Positions 34,878-46,486 of a stretch of DNA of 64,000 nt are shown here, one piece after another. This stretch comes from Sparassis latifolia (Eukaryota; Basidiomycota; Agaricomycetes; Polyporales; Sparassidaceae): positions 124,001 to 188,000 of the forward strand of contig CM031560.1 in assembly GCA_018466975.1 (NCBI GenBank), given 5' to 3'. Numbering within the stretch: the first letter of the stretch is position 1; the number at the start of each line of letters is the position of its first letter. Under the pieces are notes generated by a model. It worked only from the letters and a program-made list of their open reading frames with translations, was not told the origin of the DNA and did no database searches. The position numbers and the translations under genes were made by a program.

Positions 34878-36238
34878 ATGGTCAGCCATCAATCAGGGAA
34901 CAAGTCCAATGTCAATTTGCCCTCCTATGTCTTTTGTTCCCCAGATCAGGTTCAGTATTATGCTGAAGAAACACGCAAAGGAATGTATGCTCTCTATGAG
35001 GGGGAGATTTTTTGGCGAGATAGACAACCCTACCTCGACGAGCATGGCTATTCCCTACGGCCCCGATATCATCCAAACTGGACTCCATCGTGGCAAGAAA
35101 CCAATCTCGATCCCGTATTCTGTGAAGATTCGATAGCTTTGAGGGTGCGTAAATCTGTAGTGGAGCCTGATCCACCTGTGCTGGAATTTCTTCCCTGAAG
35201 ATAGATGTTGTTATCGACGCAACACGGAAGGCAGATGGAAAGTTGGTTTCCATCAAGACAGTAAAACGAAACGGTGGCGAAGTCCGTATCGCGAGCTATC
35301 TCTCGAGACCCGATGTCTCCTCGCATCCTTTGAACCGCTGCGTGCGCATATTGGATGTCTTCGCAGATCCCTTTGACCAGGATGCGGCATTCATGGTCAT
35401 GCCTTATCTTCGTCCTTTTGATGATCCGGACTTTGGTGCGATCGGTGAAGTCACTGAATTTGTTCGGGAGACACTGGAGGTGCGTTCAAGATGTCGAGAG
35501 GATGGTAGGGGCCCAGGAACTAATAACCACGACAGGGACTGACCTTTCTCCACAGTCAACGCGTCGCACATCGGTATGTGCTAACGGGTCTCTTCGTTCT
35601 TGCGTTAGAATGAACGGCGCGTTTCAGAGATTGTGCAGCCGCTAATATCATGATGGACGGCGCACCGTTGTATCCACAAGGTCACCATCCGGTGCGTCGC
35701 GAAAGCAGCCCAGACGGTATCTATCTCCTTTCACCACTGTCTCGCATCGACCATCCGGTGCGATACTACTTCATCGACTTTGGCATCTCCTCTCTGTTCG
35801 AGGAGGGCGAATCGCCGTTCGTTGTCGGGAGGAAGGGACGAGATAAGGAACTTCCGGAATTATCAGATGATGTTCCTTACAATGCATACAAGGTTGACAT
35901 ATTTATCCTTGGTAATCTGTACAAAAAGGACTTCTTGCAGGTCAGAGCAGCTGGTTCTTTGGTGATATCCTACGCTGACGCTTGGCATTTCGCAGAAATA
36001 CTACGGTCTCGAGTTTCTTGACCCATTGATAAGAGCTATGACAGCACGAGATCCGGCGCACCGTCCTGACGCAGAAGTCGCATTGACAATATATCACGAC
36101 ATTCGTCGCGGGCTGAATCCTCCTCTTCTACGCTGGCGGCTTCGTCCGCGAGACGAATCGGCGCCTGAACGCATCCTCTACGACTCTGTCGCTGCCGCAC
36201 GGGAAGGTATATACCGCCTGAAGCATATCGTCGGTTAG
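34878..36238 (+). CDS. P4 kinase-like protein (K4), intact, 379 residues
   Basis: Exons 34878-35144, 35201-35479, 35536-35573, 35628-35940 and 35996-36238 join in frame (1140 nt). Motifs: GYSLRPRYHPNWTPSW in the extension, KLVSIKTV, GGEVRIASYL, HRDCAAANIMMDG, YFIDFGISSLF, NAYKVDIFILGN, RDPAHRPDAEVAL. The exon 3-4 join uses a CAG acceptor followed by AGATTG, and intron 4 has a GTCAGA donor; both differ from most copies. Confidence 0.82.
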
Positions 36239-37161
36239 ATTGCCGTATACCAAGTACGCGATGTGTTGGTGACTCGTCATTGTCGCTCACCCAGTTTCAG
36301 ATATAGGACGTGTGTTTGATGCGAACCTTTCAGGAATTTATACCGTATTGCTTTCTATAGCTTTCGTATCGGATCAAGACTGAGTGTTGTTGATGTGTTA
36401 CAGCTATCGTTATTGCAAGTCAGTCAGTCGATCGCGCTATCTCTGTCTCGTCTCATACTCGAATACCAGGATATACACTCTTGCCCTTCGTGCTTGTTGA
36501 ATCCCATTTTCGTGGTTGTACATGCGTTTGTTGCCGCTGCCCATGCTGAAAACAAGTCGCTTCGGTAATGTTCCATTTTGCACTATACTGATGATGACGG
36601 CACAGTCTGATGCGACAACACGTTGGATTAGTCACACATGCTCACCGCTAATCTTCTTCTGATCTCGTGTTTCCAAGACAGCTCCCGCTGGCCAGCAAGG
36701 TGGTCACCCGACGATGGGCACGTTTTTGTTATCTTTGGGACATCCAGAACTATGAATTGACGCGATAGTCTATTCTCGAGGTGCCAACGAGATGTAAGCT
36801 ATAGTAGTACTGACAGTCTGCATCTTTCACAATAGACATGGACTCGTTTCCTGCGGCCCATGCTTGTGCATGAGTGGTGTTTGGACGCGACCTCTCATCG
36901 TACGTCGATAACAAATGAGTCGCCGATTTTAACCTAAGAGACGCCAAACTGACTACCGTACGTACAACATTGCTGCAGGAAACGCAGGTCCATAGTTGCA
37001 CCACCCAGGGGAGATGCAGAGCCTGGTCTCCAATAGATAAGTGAAGGGTTCATCACCAGATGAAACCAACCGATACAAGGATAGATAAAACTCGATACCT
37101 CCGTATATCGAGGAAGACGCGATCAGACTCTCCATCTCACGCTACGCCGTACCACTGATAC
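36239..37161. other. P4-P5 spacer
   Basis: Conserved 3' block at about 36330-36480. The rest is unique, with no gene recognised. Confidence 0.5.
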
Positions 37162-38386
37162 TCATTCTCTGGTCGTCTGCACCTCCAGACTTCCCGATGG
37201 CGTCGTCGATGTAACCGCTTCGTACCTCCTGAAGAGAGGCTCGAGCTCAACGCAGTGAGGAGCACGGGCATATTCTGCAACTGCTGGCAGGAGAGGGTGG
37301 CTGTGCCCCTTGGCATTCAGATCGTGATGAATGCGACGGAGGATATGATAGAGTGTCGCATCGAAAGGTAATGGATGCTTCTGGGGAGCTATTCCCCCTC
37401 CAGGTTCTGAACTGATGTACAATGGTGGACATACGGCACTGGAATCATTCTTCAAGGTGTCCGTGCCTGCTTCTTCGGCATTTACGTCTGCAGAACGATG
37501 TTTCGAATCCGCATCTCCGGTATTCGAGTTTGTCAAGGTGGAAAATTTTGTGTGTAACGCTGTAGACGTATTGTCACAGTGTGAAAGCGTGGATCCATCT
37601 TCCGAAGGTGCCTCAGGAGCTGGAGAAGCAAGACTTGAGAAAGAGGTAACACCATGCAGAGACGCCACATACTGTATTCTGAGCGCAGAGAACGGTCTGT
37701 GTCTCCCGTAGTCTCGGTGTGGTATGCACTCACAGGGGAGGAATGTGCAACCTCTGCAATGAAGACGTAAGCAATCAGTGTCAGGTCGATCCCATAGTGC
37801 TTACCGTCCACGGAACTCTGAGAGACAGCAATCATGCTGGCAAGGTTGGTGATGCTAACTTGACCGGTGGGAACATAGCGGCGTTCGTTCCGAAGTTTCT
37901 TGCGCTCTTCGGTTGTGGTGGTCTGCAAGGATGGTTATCAACGAATGGATCAGCACTCAGAACATGAGGACCTCACTGAGATTGTGGCGCGAAGTTGGTT
38001 AACCTCTTCGCACAAATAAGCAATTTGTAAGGATAGACCAGTTATTATGCCCTTCAACTGCAGAAGAAAAGTTGTGGCACGGTGGGTCTCTGTTCGCAGC
38101 TCGCCCGCTTCGGAGCGAAAACTAAAATTAAAAATTCATGAGCTTGACCCGCAAAAGTACATGGAGGATCATACCGAGACAGCTTATGCTCTATTCTTTC
38201 CAAGAAGGGTGAGTTACGGAACAATCCTTCCTCCACAACTGTGCGCCACATGGTTTCGGTGTCGTTCAACAGGTCATCAAGGTCTTGTTGACGGCGACAT
38301 GGCTGGATATATGTTAAAACCGCAAAAAGGGGACCTAAAATACCCAGTACGCCGACAACAACACCGAAAATATCCAGACCTCGCAT
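37162..38386 (-). CDS. P5 membrane-anchored partner protein (MAP5), intact, 337 residues
   Basis: Exons 38386-38175, 38121-37977, 37922-37805, 37753-37673 and 37619-37162 join in frame (1014 nt). It is more diverged than MAP1-MAP4: the N-terminal helix reads FGVVVGVLGILGPLFAVLTY and is followed by CRRQQDLDDLL. The middle keeps LKGIITGLSLQIAYLCEEV and TTTEERKKLRNE. The C-terminal module LYHILRRIHHDLNAKGHSH ... VELEPLFRRYEAV is present. Its kinase partner K5 is broken. Confidence 0.7.
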
Positions 38387-38663
38387 TGAAGTTCGTTTAT
38401 AGCGTTCAGTGAATGATCTTAGGCTACTTCTTGTATATAATCAGGATGGTGGTGAGTCGAAGAGATAAAACATGGGCAGGAAGTAGGCATTTTCATAGCG
38501 GCAATCAGCCTTCCCGCACGGACACGGGTGCCAGTGCATGTGGCAGACTTGAGGAAGAGGCATGTATTCGGAAATGTGTGGGATTTCCAAATCAGGAGAG
38601 ATCGACTTCAAGCTTCAACAGACGGTGGCTGAGTGTCCTAGATGAAGTTCTACGTTCAGTATA
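38387..38663. promoter_or_regulatory. P5 bidirectional promoter
   Basis: 277 bases. Block A is recognisable only in part (GCGGCAATCAGCC near 38498) and block B is weak (GTGGCAGACTTGAGGAAG near 38540), in line with the greater divergence of this pair. Confidence 0.35.
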
Positions 38664-40043
38664 ATGGTCGACCGTCCTCCTACGAGCGAGCACAATGTCA
38701 AACTACCCTCCTATGTCTTTTGTTCTCCAGAAAGAAAACATTTCTATGCCGAAGAGACACGTCGAGGACTCTACGGTCTACATTCCATGGAAGTATTTTG
38801 GCGAGATAGACAACCTTACCTTGAAGCACACGGATACAAGTTGAGACCTCGATACCACCCTGATTGGAGTCCATCGTGGATAGGAACCAGCATGAACCCC
38901 ACATTTTGCGAAGATTCAATAATGCTGATGGTACATTTTCTTCGCCAGTGCGATGCATGTACACTTGCACTGAAGTTCTTCCTGCGGAGATTGACCACGT
39001 CATTGATGCCACTCGGAGGAAGACGGCGTTTTGGTGTCAATAAAGACTGTAGAACGAGACAGCGAGGAAGTCCGCATCGCGAGCTATCTGTCGAGGCCAG
39101 AAGTGTCCTCACACCATTTGAATCACTGTGTGCATGTGTTGGACATCTTACCGGACCCATTTGATCACAATGCGGCGTTTATGGTGATGCCATATCTTCG
39201 CCCTTTCAATAATCCCGAGTTTGGTGCCATAGGGAAGTAACCGAGTTTGTGCGGCAGACGCTGGAGGTGCGTTTGTGAAGTCTATGGTATGACAGTGTCT
39301 GAGGGTATCGTAGGAGCTGAATACTGATGATAGGGACTGTGCTTTCTTCACGGCCAGGGTGTTGCACACCGGTAAGTAACGACGTACTTCTCGCTCTATT
39401 TTTTGTGTGTGAAATCAAAGGCTGTGTGCTAGGGACTGTGCGGCCGCCAACATTATGATGGACGGCACACCGCTGTATCCACAGGGTCACCACCCTGTGC
39501 GTCGTGAGAGTAGTCCGGACGGCATCTACCTCCTTTCCCCGCTATCTCGCATTGACCATCCTGTGCGATATTACTTAATCGACTTCGGCATCTCCTCTCT
39601 GTTCGGGAAGGGCGAATCGCCGTACGTTGTGGGAAGGAAGGGGCGGGACAAAGAACTTCCTGAGTTATCGGACGATGTTCCTTACGATGCTTACAAGGTC
39701 GACATCTTCATCCTAGGCAATTTATTCAAAAAGGATTTTTTGCAGGTAGCGATATTTGTTCTCTTCCGCATATCTGTTCTAATCCGTTCTCATCATGCAG
39801 AAGTATTATGGCCTTGAATTCCTTGGACCCCTGGTAAAAGCCATGACCGCGCGAGATCCGGCCCATCGTCCTGACGCCGAAGTCGCATTGTCAATATATC
39901 ATGATATCCGTCGAGGGCTGGATCCTTCGCTGCTGCGCTGGCGGCTTCGTCCGCGAGACGAATCAGCACCCGAACGTATTCTCTATGATTCTGTCGCCGT
40001 TGCGCGCGAAGGTATATATCGCCTGAAGCATATCGTCGGTTAG
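38664..40043 (+). pseudogene. P5 kinase-like gene (K5), two one-base deletions in exon 2
   Basis: Exons 38664-38930, 38990-39266, 39334-39371, 39433-39745 and 39801-40043. Exon 2 is 277 nt instead of 279. One base is missing near 39013, before LVSIKTVERD, and one near 39233, where GEVTEF should follow AIG, so translation would stop in exon 2. The catalytic exons are still clean (HRDCAAANIMMDG, IDFGISSLFG), which suggests recent loss or renewal by conversion. Exon 5 and the preceding intron are almost the same as in K2. Confidence 0.8.
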
Positions 40044-40780
40044 ATCGCCATTTACCAAGTACGCAGTGTCTTGCTCTCTCGTCATTCGTCGCTCGCCTCA
40101 TTTCAAACACAGGACGTGCGTTTGATCCACGCCCTCACAAGAATGTATACCATATTACTTTTCGTAGCTTTCATGCTGAACGCTGTCATCAAGATGTACT
40201 ACAACTATCGTTATTCCAAGTAGGATATGTACTATCGGCTCTAATGCTGGATCGATTCCACTTCATCGCTTCGTGGAGCAAGCGCGCGATTATTGATCTT
40301 ATGCATACCGACCACAAGTCGTACCAGGAGTTATTAAAACTGCACAATATGCTGCTGATGGCACTGTTTTCGGAGGACTGCGGCTGCTCACTACCTCACC
40401 TCTTCTGGTCTCTCGTCTGCAAGACAGCTCCTAGTGAAAATATTTTATTCCTACCGTGAATTCCTTCGCAGATTGCAACACATAAGTTTCCATTTTCGTG
40501 CAGCATAGAGAACCGTCCTTGTCCGTGGCTAACCCAGTCAGGGCGAACATGGTGCAGACACCGTACATCAAGTTTTCTGTGTTTCTGAGCCCGCGACACA
40601 AGGAAACTTCGACACATAAATACCGCAGGGCTCGATATAAGGACAGAGATAGCGACAACACATGCGAGATATGACAATGGTTAGCTCTCGCATCAGCATA
40701 GTATGAAAGATCGACTTGGTGGGGGATCGGAAAACGCTGGGTTTCCACCTCTAAATTACACCGCACATACTCACGGAGAC
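40044..40780. other. P5-P6 spacer
   Basis: The kinase 3' block is at about 40120-40220, with an open frame that reads a hydrophobic stretch (MYTILLFVAFMLNAVIKMYY). The rest shows no gene. Confidence 0.45.
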
Positions 40781-42041
40781 TTATCCTCTAATCATCTGCG
40801 TCTCTAGATCGCTGGACTCCAGCGCCGACGTATCGTTTTCATACTGTCTGAAAAGAGATTCCAGATCAACACAGTGGGGATTACGTGCAAACTCCGTGGC
40901 CGCAGGGAGGAGTGGATGGCTGTGTCCCGTTGTCCTCAGATCATGCTGAATACGACGAAGGATCTTGTAGAGGGCTGGGATGATGCGGCGGAGGGAGCGA
41001 GGTATATTGCGGCTTGGGTTCCAATCAGGAACGCGGGTTTTATGTGAATAGTGCCATCCCTTGAATTTGGAGGGATGCAAAGCTGCTGAGGTATGAGACC
41101 GTAATCCGTTTCCAGGGTCTGAGCTTGTATTTCTTCTGCATCCACTTCAGCGGAACAACGGCGTCCTAAATCCACATTGCTATTCCTCGAGCCTGGCAAC
41201 GTGGAACATTCGGAAGATGATTCAATAGATGTATTCTCGTCCAGAGAAGGTGAAGATTCGATGTCAGTGGGTGCTCCACGTGCTGACGATGGGTAGAATG
41301 TCAACGAGGTATCAACGAGCATCAACACCGCATACCTAATCCTGAACGCGGTGTGAGATCTGCGCTACAGGATGTGGAAGAAGGAGCAGCTCTCTCTGTG
41401 ACGAATAGTTGAGAATTTGGAGCGACATTGGTTGACGGATACGTGCCTGCGGCGAGCGCGCGGAGAGGCGAATTCGTTTCCGAGCTATACACTTCGGCAG
41501 ATAGCGTATAGAGATGTTCGTTCTGCAATTTCTTACGCTCCTCCGTTGTCGTTGTCTGGAGGGTACGTAGATGTTAGAGGGCAAGGCACGATAGAAAAGA
41601 AACAAAAGTCACCGAAATTGTGGCGCGAAGGTTCTTCACCCGCCTGCATAATAAAGCGATATCTAGCGACAATCCAGTGAGAATTCCCCGCATGTCCTGG
41701 AAAATATTCGTGGCGCGATAAGTGTCCATGCGCAGATCAGTCGCTCGCGTGCGAAAACTGCAATTAGAGCGTATCAGATAGTCTAGCAGACACACATGAT
41801 ACAGCTCATACTGCGCAAGCTTGTGTTCTGTCATTTCGACAAATGGTGAGCCTTGAAACAATCCCTCCTCCCGAGTTGTACGCCACAGTGACTCGGTGTT
41901 GCACAGCACGTCATCGAGGTCCCGCTGACGACGAGAGGGTAATACATACATCACGACGGCAACGAGAGGAGGTAATAGAGCGATCAGGCCCAATAGCCCG
42001 ACGATGAACCCAAAATTGTTGAAATTGATTTTGAGAGCCAT
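40781..42041 (-). pseudogene. P6 membrane-anchored partner (MAP6), last exon disrupted
   Basis: Exons 42041-41812, 41757-41613, one fused exon 41555-41336, then 41282-40781. The intron between exons 3 and 4 of the other copies is missing; that stretch reads through in frame. The N-terminal helix is IVGLLGLIALLPPLVAVVMY, followed by SRRQRDLDDVL. In the last exon an insertion of roughly 40 bases near 40980-41030 shifts the frame before LYKILRRIQHDLRTTGHSH, so the conserved C-terminal module is not reached in frame. Confidence 0.65.
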
Positions 42042-42384
42042 GCAGTGCTTTCAGGGCTCTCGCTGACGCTGGGGAAGACTGAGAATACTGGTGAGAGGAA
42101 GGAGAGGAGAGTGGCATATTCACTGCGCCAGTCAGCATACTGAGAAAGCATAGGCACGCTGCCACTGCTGGTACATGAGGTAGGCTTGATGAGGGCGACA
42201 TCAAATTCAGGCGAGAGTGATGCGTGTGTGGACGGTGTGCATGTGGGGACGGTGTGCATGTGTGGACCGTGACGGTGTGCAATCGCTACTATATCCGGAA
42301 AGAAGAGATCGGAGATTTCAAGATCATGCCATGCCCACAGCCATACACCAACACGTGGCTAGTCCAGGCAAATGCCTTCCGCTC
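42042..42384. promoter_or_regulatory. P6 bidirectional promoter with short GT-rich repeats
   Basis: 343 bases, the longest gap. A weak block A (GCGCCAGTCAGCATACTGA) lies near 42125. At 42224-42285 the unit GGACGGTGTGCATGTG recurs about three times, imperfectly; no other pair has this. Confidence 0.4.
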
Positions 42385-43740
42385 ATGGTCGACTATCTTG
42401 CTCCAAACGGTTTGAATGTCAAGCTACCATCATATGTCTTCTGCTCTGCGGAGAAAGCTCAGCATCACGCCGAACAGACTCGCCGAGGGCTTTATTCACT
42501 CCACCGCATGGAGATCTTTTGGCGAGACAGACAACCGTACCTTGAGAGCAGTGGCTACAAGTTGCGGCCTCGATATGACCCAAACTGGACGCCATCATGG
42601 ATGGGAACTAATTTGAACCCTACATTCTGCGAAGACTCTATCATGTTGATGGTACGTTTCGAGTAATGCACCATTCATGTATACATCTTGTGGAACACCT
42701 TTCGTGCAGAACGACTGTGTGATTGACGCAGTTCGAAAAGAAGACGGAGTTCTCGTATCGATTAAGACGGTAGAACGAGATAGTATAGAAGTTCGCATCG
42801 CGAGATATCTCTCCAGACCAGCAGTAGCTTCACATCCCGATAATCACTGTGTGCCCGTGTTCGAAGTCTTCCCAGACCCCTTGACGACAAGACAGCATTC
42901 ATGGTCATGCCATTTCTTTGTCCCTTTGACGATCCTGACTTCGGCGCCATCGGGGAAGTAACCGAATTTGTACGACAAACGTTGGAGGTAATTTTCCTTG
43001 TCAACAGCGCGTACCAAAGAGTCTCACAGATTACAGGGCTTGTGTTTTCTGCACAGTCAAGGTGTTGCACACCGGTATGTATACCTGCAACTCTCATTTA
43101 TGGTAAAAACTCTTGATTTGCATATTAGGGACTGTGCATCTGCTAATATTATGATGGATGGCACGGCGTTATATCCAAAGGGTCATCATCCCGTGCGCCT
43201 CGAGAGCAGTCCGGATGGGATCTACCTCTTATCACCGCTATCTCGCATTGACCATCCCGTGCGATACTACTTCATCGACTTTGGCATTTCCTCCCTGTTC
43301 GCGGAAGATGAATCACCTTACATTGTCGGGCGGAAGGGACGAGACAAGGAGTTACCCGAGCTATCTGCGGACGTTCCGTACAATGCGTACAAAGTCGACA
43401 TCTTCATACTCGGCAATCTGTACGAAAAGACTTCATGCAGGTCCCAAGTCTCGTTTTCTCACGCGAACCTATACTCACGCACTTCGCCATTACGCAGAAG
43501 TATCACGGTCTTGATTTTCTTGAGCCCCTTGTGAAGGCTATGACCGCACGAGACCCGGCACATCGCCCTGATGCAGAGGTCGCGCTGTCGATATATCACG
43601 GCATTCGTCGCGGGCTGGATCCTTCGCTGCTGCGGTGGCGGCTCCGGCATCGAGACGAATCAGCGCCAGAACGCATGCTGTATGACTCTGTCGCCGTTGC
43701 ACGCGAAGGTATATACCGCCTCAGGCATATCGTCGGCTAG
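42385..43740 (+). pseudogene. P6 kinase-like gene (K6), frame-shifted in exons 2 and 4
   Basis: Exons 42385-42651, 42710-42987, 43037-43074, 43129-43440 and 43498-43740. Exon 2 is one base short (a T missing near 42883, in PDPFDD). Exon 4 is one base short (a G missing near 43430, in KKDFLQ), and its donor is a poor GTCCCA. The motifs remain visible: VLVSIKTVERD, HRDCASANIMMDG, YFIDFGISSLF, RDPAHRPDAEVAL. Exon 1 groups with K5 (KLPSYVFCS, GYKLRPRY). Confidence 0.8.
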
Positions 43741-44123
43741 GCTGCTGTATATTAAGTGCGTACTCTGTTGGTAATTCTTCGTTGGTACTTACTCCAATCT
43801 ATTCAGCCACATGACTCGCGTTTACCCCCGTCCTCAAGACTATATACCAGATCGCTTTGTGTAGCTTTGGTGCTGAACGCTGTCGTTAAGATGTACTTCT
43901 ATTACAGCTATCGTTATTCAAGGGCTGTCTGCCGATCACGTTTTCTCAGGCTCCATCTCGTCTCACGTTGTACTTTCAGGATGTACGCTCTTGGTTGTGC
44001 TGGATTTATGCCACCTTCAATGCTTCGTGGAGGAGAGCCCGATCTTCTACGGGGTGCTATGCACGAGGACAACCCAAAGTGGGAAAGCTTATGGTATAGT
44101 ATCTCGACAAATAGTTATTCTTG

Positions 44124-44215
44124 GAAATAATGCGTCCTCCTGAGTTGTGCTCCACAGTGGTCAGGCGTCGCACAGCACCTCGGATTGTCATGGCGTCGTC
44201 AAAAAGAATCCGTTA
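44124..44215 (-). pseudogene. Relic of a MAP gene, first exon fragment
   Basis: About 60 bases align by eye to MAP6 at 41868-41930, for example GAGTTGTGCTCCACAGTGG against GAGTTGTACGCCACAGTGA, then CGCACAGCACCTCGGATTG against TGCACAGCACGTCATCGAG. That part encodes DLDDVLCNTESLWRTTREEG in MAP6. No open frame remains. Confidence 0.5.
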
Positions 44216-44686
44216 GTAGTTTGGATCATGAACCCAAATGTGTTCGACCTGAGCTGTTCAGTACTTTGTCGCCCAAGATGTGGGAGAAGGCAATTGCAAG
44301 TCAAAACCGACGTAGGGAAAGAATCGTCTTCAACCTAGTCCTGTCCTATGACGAGACACCATCCAGGACAACCAGCTATAAATTAGCAACATGAATTAAG
44401 CATCAGACAGGCCGTCGCACCAATGCGTCTGAGGGGCAGGCTGTGCCCATGCCTAATAATCCCATCACGAAAGGGATAGGACGGACTTCCATGTACAATG
44501 TCGCTGTGAACCCACAAGTGGCATCGCCCAGCGAGAACGCAGAGTACCATCTCCAATAGATAAGCACAGGAGTCAATATCAAGAGGCGACGGACAGAGAT
44601 GGAACTAATCATAGATGAAGTGCAAGACTTACAAAAATCGCCTCCTTCTGCCGACGAAATCCTTCCGACGGCAAGACGGAAGATTA

Positions 44687-44770
44687 CCCTCTTGCCGTCA
44701 AAAGGATCCCGACGACCAGCTGCGCGGCACTGAATGCTGTGTCGCACAACTCAGCAGCAGAATCTATTCC
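44687..44770 (+). pseudogene. Relic of a MAP gene, first exon fragment, opposite strand
   Basis: The 20 bases TACCCTCTTGCCGTCAAAAG are the same as in MAP7 at 46869-46888, where they encode LPSCRQK. The following bases still resemble the family: PSCRQKDPDDQ, then LRGTECCVAQ against LCNTESLWRT in MAP6. The fragment has no start codon or splice context. Confidence 0.5.
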
Positions 44771-45154
44771 AAAGTTCACCGTTTTTGAAATAATTCACTA
44801 TACGTTTCCTCAGTACGACATCTGCTCGATATATATAGCGCCTACAAATGTACGTCTGGCTGTTCCACAAAGCAGTGGCAGCCGAAGTCGATCGGAATGG
44901 AAGCGGAAAGTACATACCCTGTGATCTAGGTGTGAGACCGATGGAAGGAAAGGTAGATAACAGACTGACTTGAAATAACGATAGCAGTAGTATATCTCAA
45001 CATTCGACTCGAGTCCAGTACGAAAATCATGGAAAGCGATGTGGTATACAGTCTTGAGGCCGCGCGCAATGGAAGCGTGTTATGCATCTGAGTGGATGTG
45101 GAGCGAGCAGCAAACCAGCGTAACCGATGGACTGCGCACTTGGTATACAGCGAC

Positions 45155-46486
45155 CTACCCGACAATATGCCTGAGGCGGTATATACCTTCTCTCGCAACG
45201 GCGACAGAGTCGTAAAGGATACGTTCAGGTGCTGTTTCGTCCCTCGGGCGAAGCCGCCAGCGTAAAAGTGGAGAATTCAGCCCTCTACGAATGTCGTGGT
45301 ATATTGACAATGCAACGTCTGCGTCAGGACGATGGGCCGGGTCCCCTGCAGTCATAGCTTTTATCAGCGGCTCAAGAAATTCGAGGCCGTAGTACTTCTG
45401 GATGATGATTAAAAGCACGTTCATGGTAGAGTGAAACACCACCACCTGCAAGAAGTCCTTTTTGAACAAATTGCCTAGGATGAAGATGTCGACCTTGTAA
45501 GCATTGTAAGGAACTTCGTCCGATAGTTCAGGAAGTTCTTTGTCCCGTCCCTTCCTTCCGACAACGAACGGCGATTCGCCCTCCTCAAATAGAGAGGAGA
45601 TCCCGAAGTCGATGAAAAAATATCTCACAGGACGATCGATGCGTGATAACGGCGAGAGGAGATAGATGCCATTTGGACTACTCTCGATGCGCTGGGGATG
45701 GTGACCCTCCGGATACAACGGAGAGCCGTCCATCATGATATTAGCGGCTGCACAGTCCCTGAAAAGTGACAGTCAATTTTACATGAGAAGTCTTCCATAC
45801 GCTATTACATACCGATGTGCGACGCGTTGGCTGTGGAGAAACGTCAATCCCTATTCAAGTCATCAGCTCGTGCTCTTTCTACCATAGTCCTAGACACACC
45901 TCTAGGGTCTGCCGCACAAATTCGGTAACTTCCCCGATTGCACCAAACTCGGGATTGTCAAACGGGCGAAGAAATGGCATCACCATGAATGCCGCATCGT
46001 GGTTCAAGGGATCCGGAAAGATGTCCAACACAGGCACACAGCGGTTCAGAGGATGTGAGGACACTTCTAGTCTTGAGAGATAATTCGCGATGCGAACTTC
46101 ATCACCGTCTCGCTTCACTGTCTTGATGGAAACTAGCATCCCGTCTGACTTTCGGATAGCATCGATGACGACAGTGATCTTTATGAGATTAGGTCCAGCG
46201 GATACAACGTGTGACACACTGAAAAACGCACTATTAATGTTATGGCATCTTCACAGAACATGGGATCCATGTTAGTTCCCTGCCACGATGGAGCCCACCC
46301 TGGATGATATCGAGGACGCAGTGCATAACCATGATCGTCGAGGTAGGGCTGCCTGTTTCGCCAAAATACCTCCGCCTTGTTGAGAGAATACAATCCCTTC
46401 CGTATTTCCTCTGTATGGTGCTGAGCCTGTTCTGGAGAGCAAAATACATATGAAGGCAGGCTAACACCGTTATGATGGTCATCCAT
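45155..46486 (-). CDS. P7 kinase-like protein (K7), inverted copy, intact, 375 residues
   Basis: Exons 46486-46232, 46178-45900, 45850-45813, 45758-45446 and 45397-45155 join in frame (1128 nt). The N-terminal extension is shorter by a few residues (start MDDHHNGVSLPSYVF). Motifs: MLVSIKTV, GDEVRIANYL, HRDCAAANIMMDG, FFIDFGISSLF, NAYKVDIFILGN, GDPAHRPDADVAL. Intron 4 is in frame without a stop, so an unspliced reading also stays open. An in-frame GTG lies upstream of the chosen ATG. Confidence 0.8.

Larger units (their letters stand above)
43741..45154. other. Spacer between P6 and inverted P7, with relics
   Basis: Kinase 3' blocks lie at both ends (about 43830-43930 on plus, about 45060-44960 on minus). 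This fits two units meeting tail to tail. Two MAP gene relics lie between them and are listed separately. No intact gene. Confidence 0.5.

Noticed and set aside
40120..40211. A small membrane peptide gene after K5 (MYTILLFVAFMLNAVIKMYY)
   Set aside because: The same block in copies 1-4 has stops in this frame, and the conservation is at the DNA level in all frames, so it is better explained as 3' UTR.
44403..44747. Minus-strand open frame of 114 codons between P6 and P7
   Set aside because: It overlaps a plus-strand MAP relic, has no homology to the array proteins in its own frame and shows no splice context.
45398..45445. K7 intron 4 as coding sequence
   Set aside because: It is open and in frame (VVVFHSTMNVLLIIIQ), but it has GT-AG ends at exactly the place where the other copies have unrelated introns.
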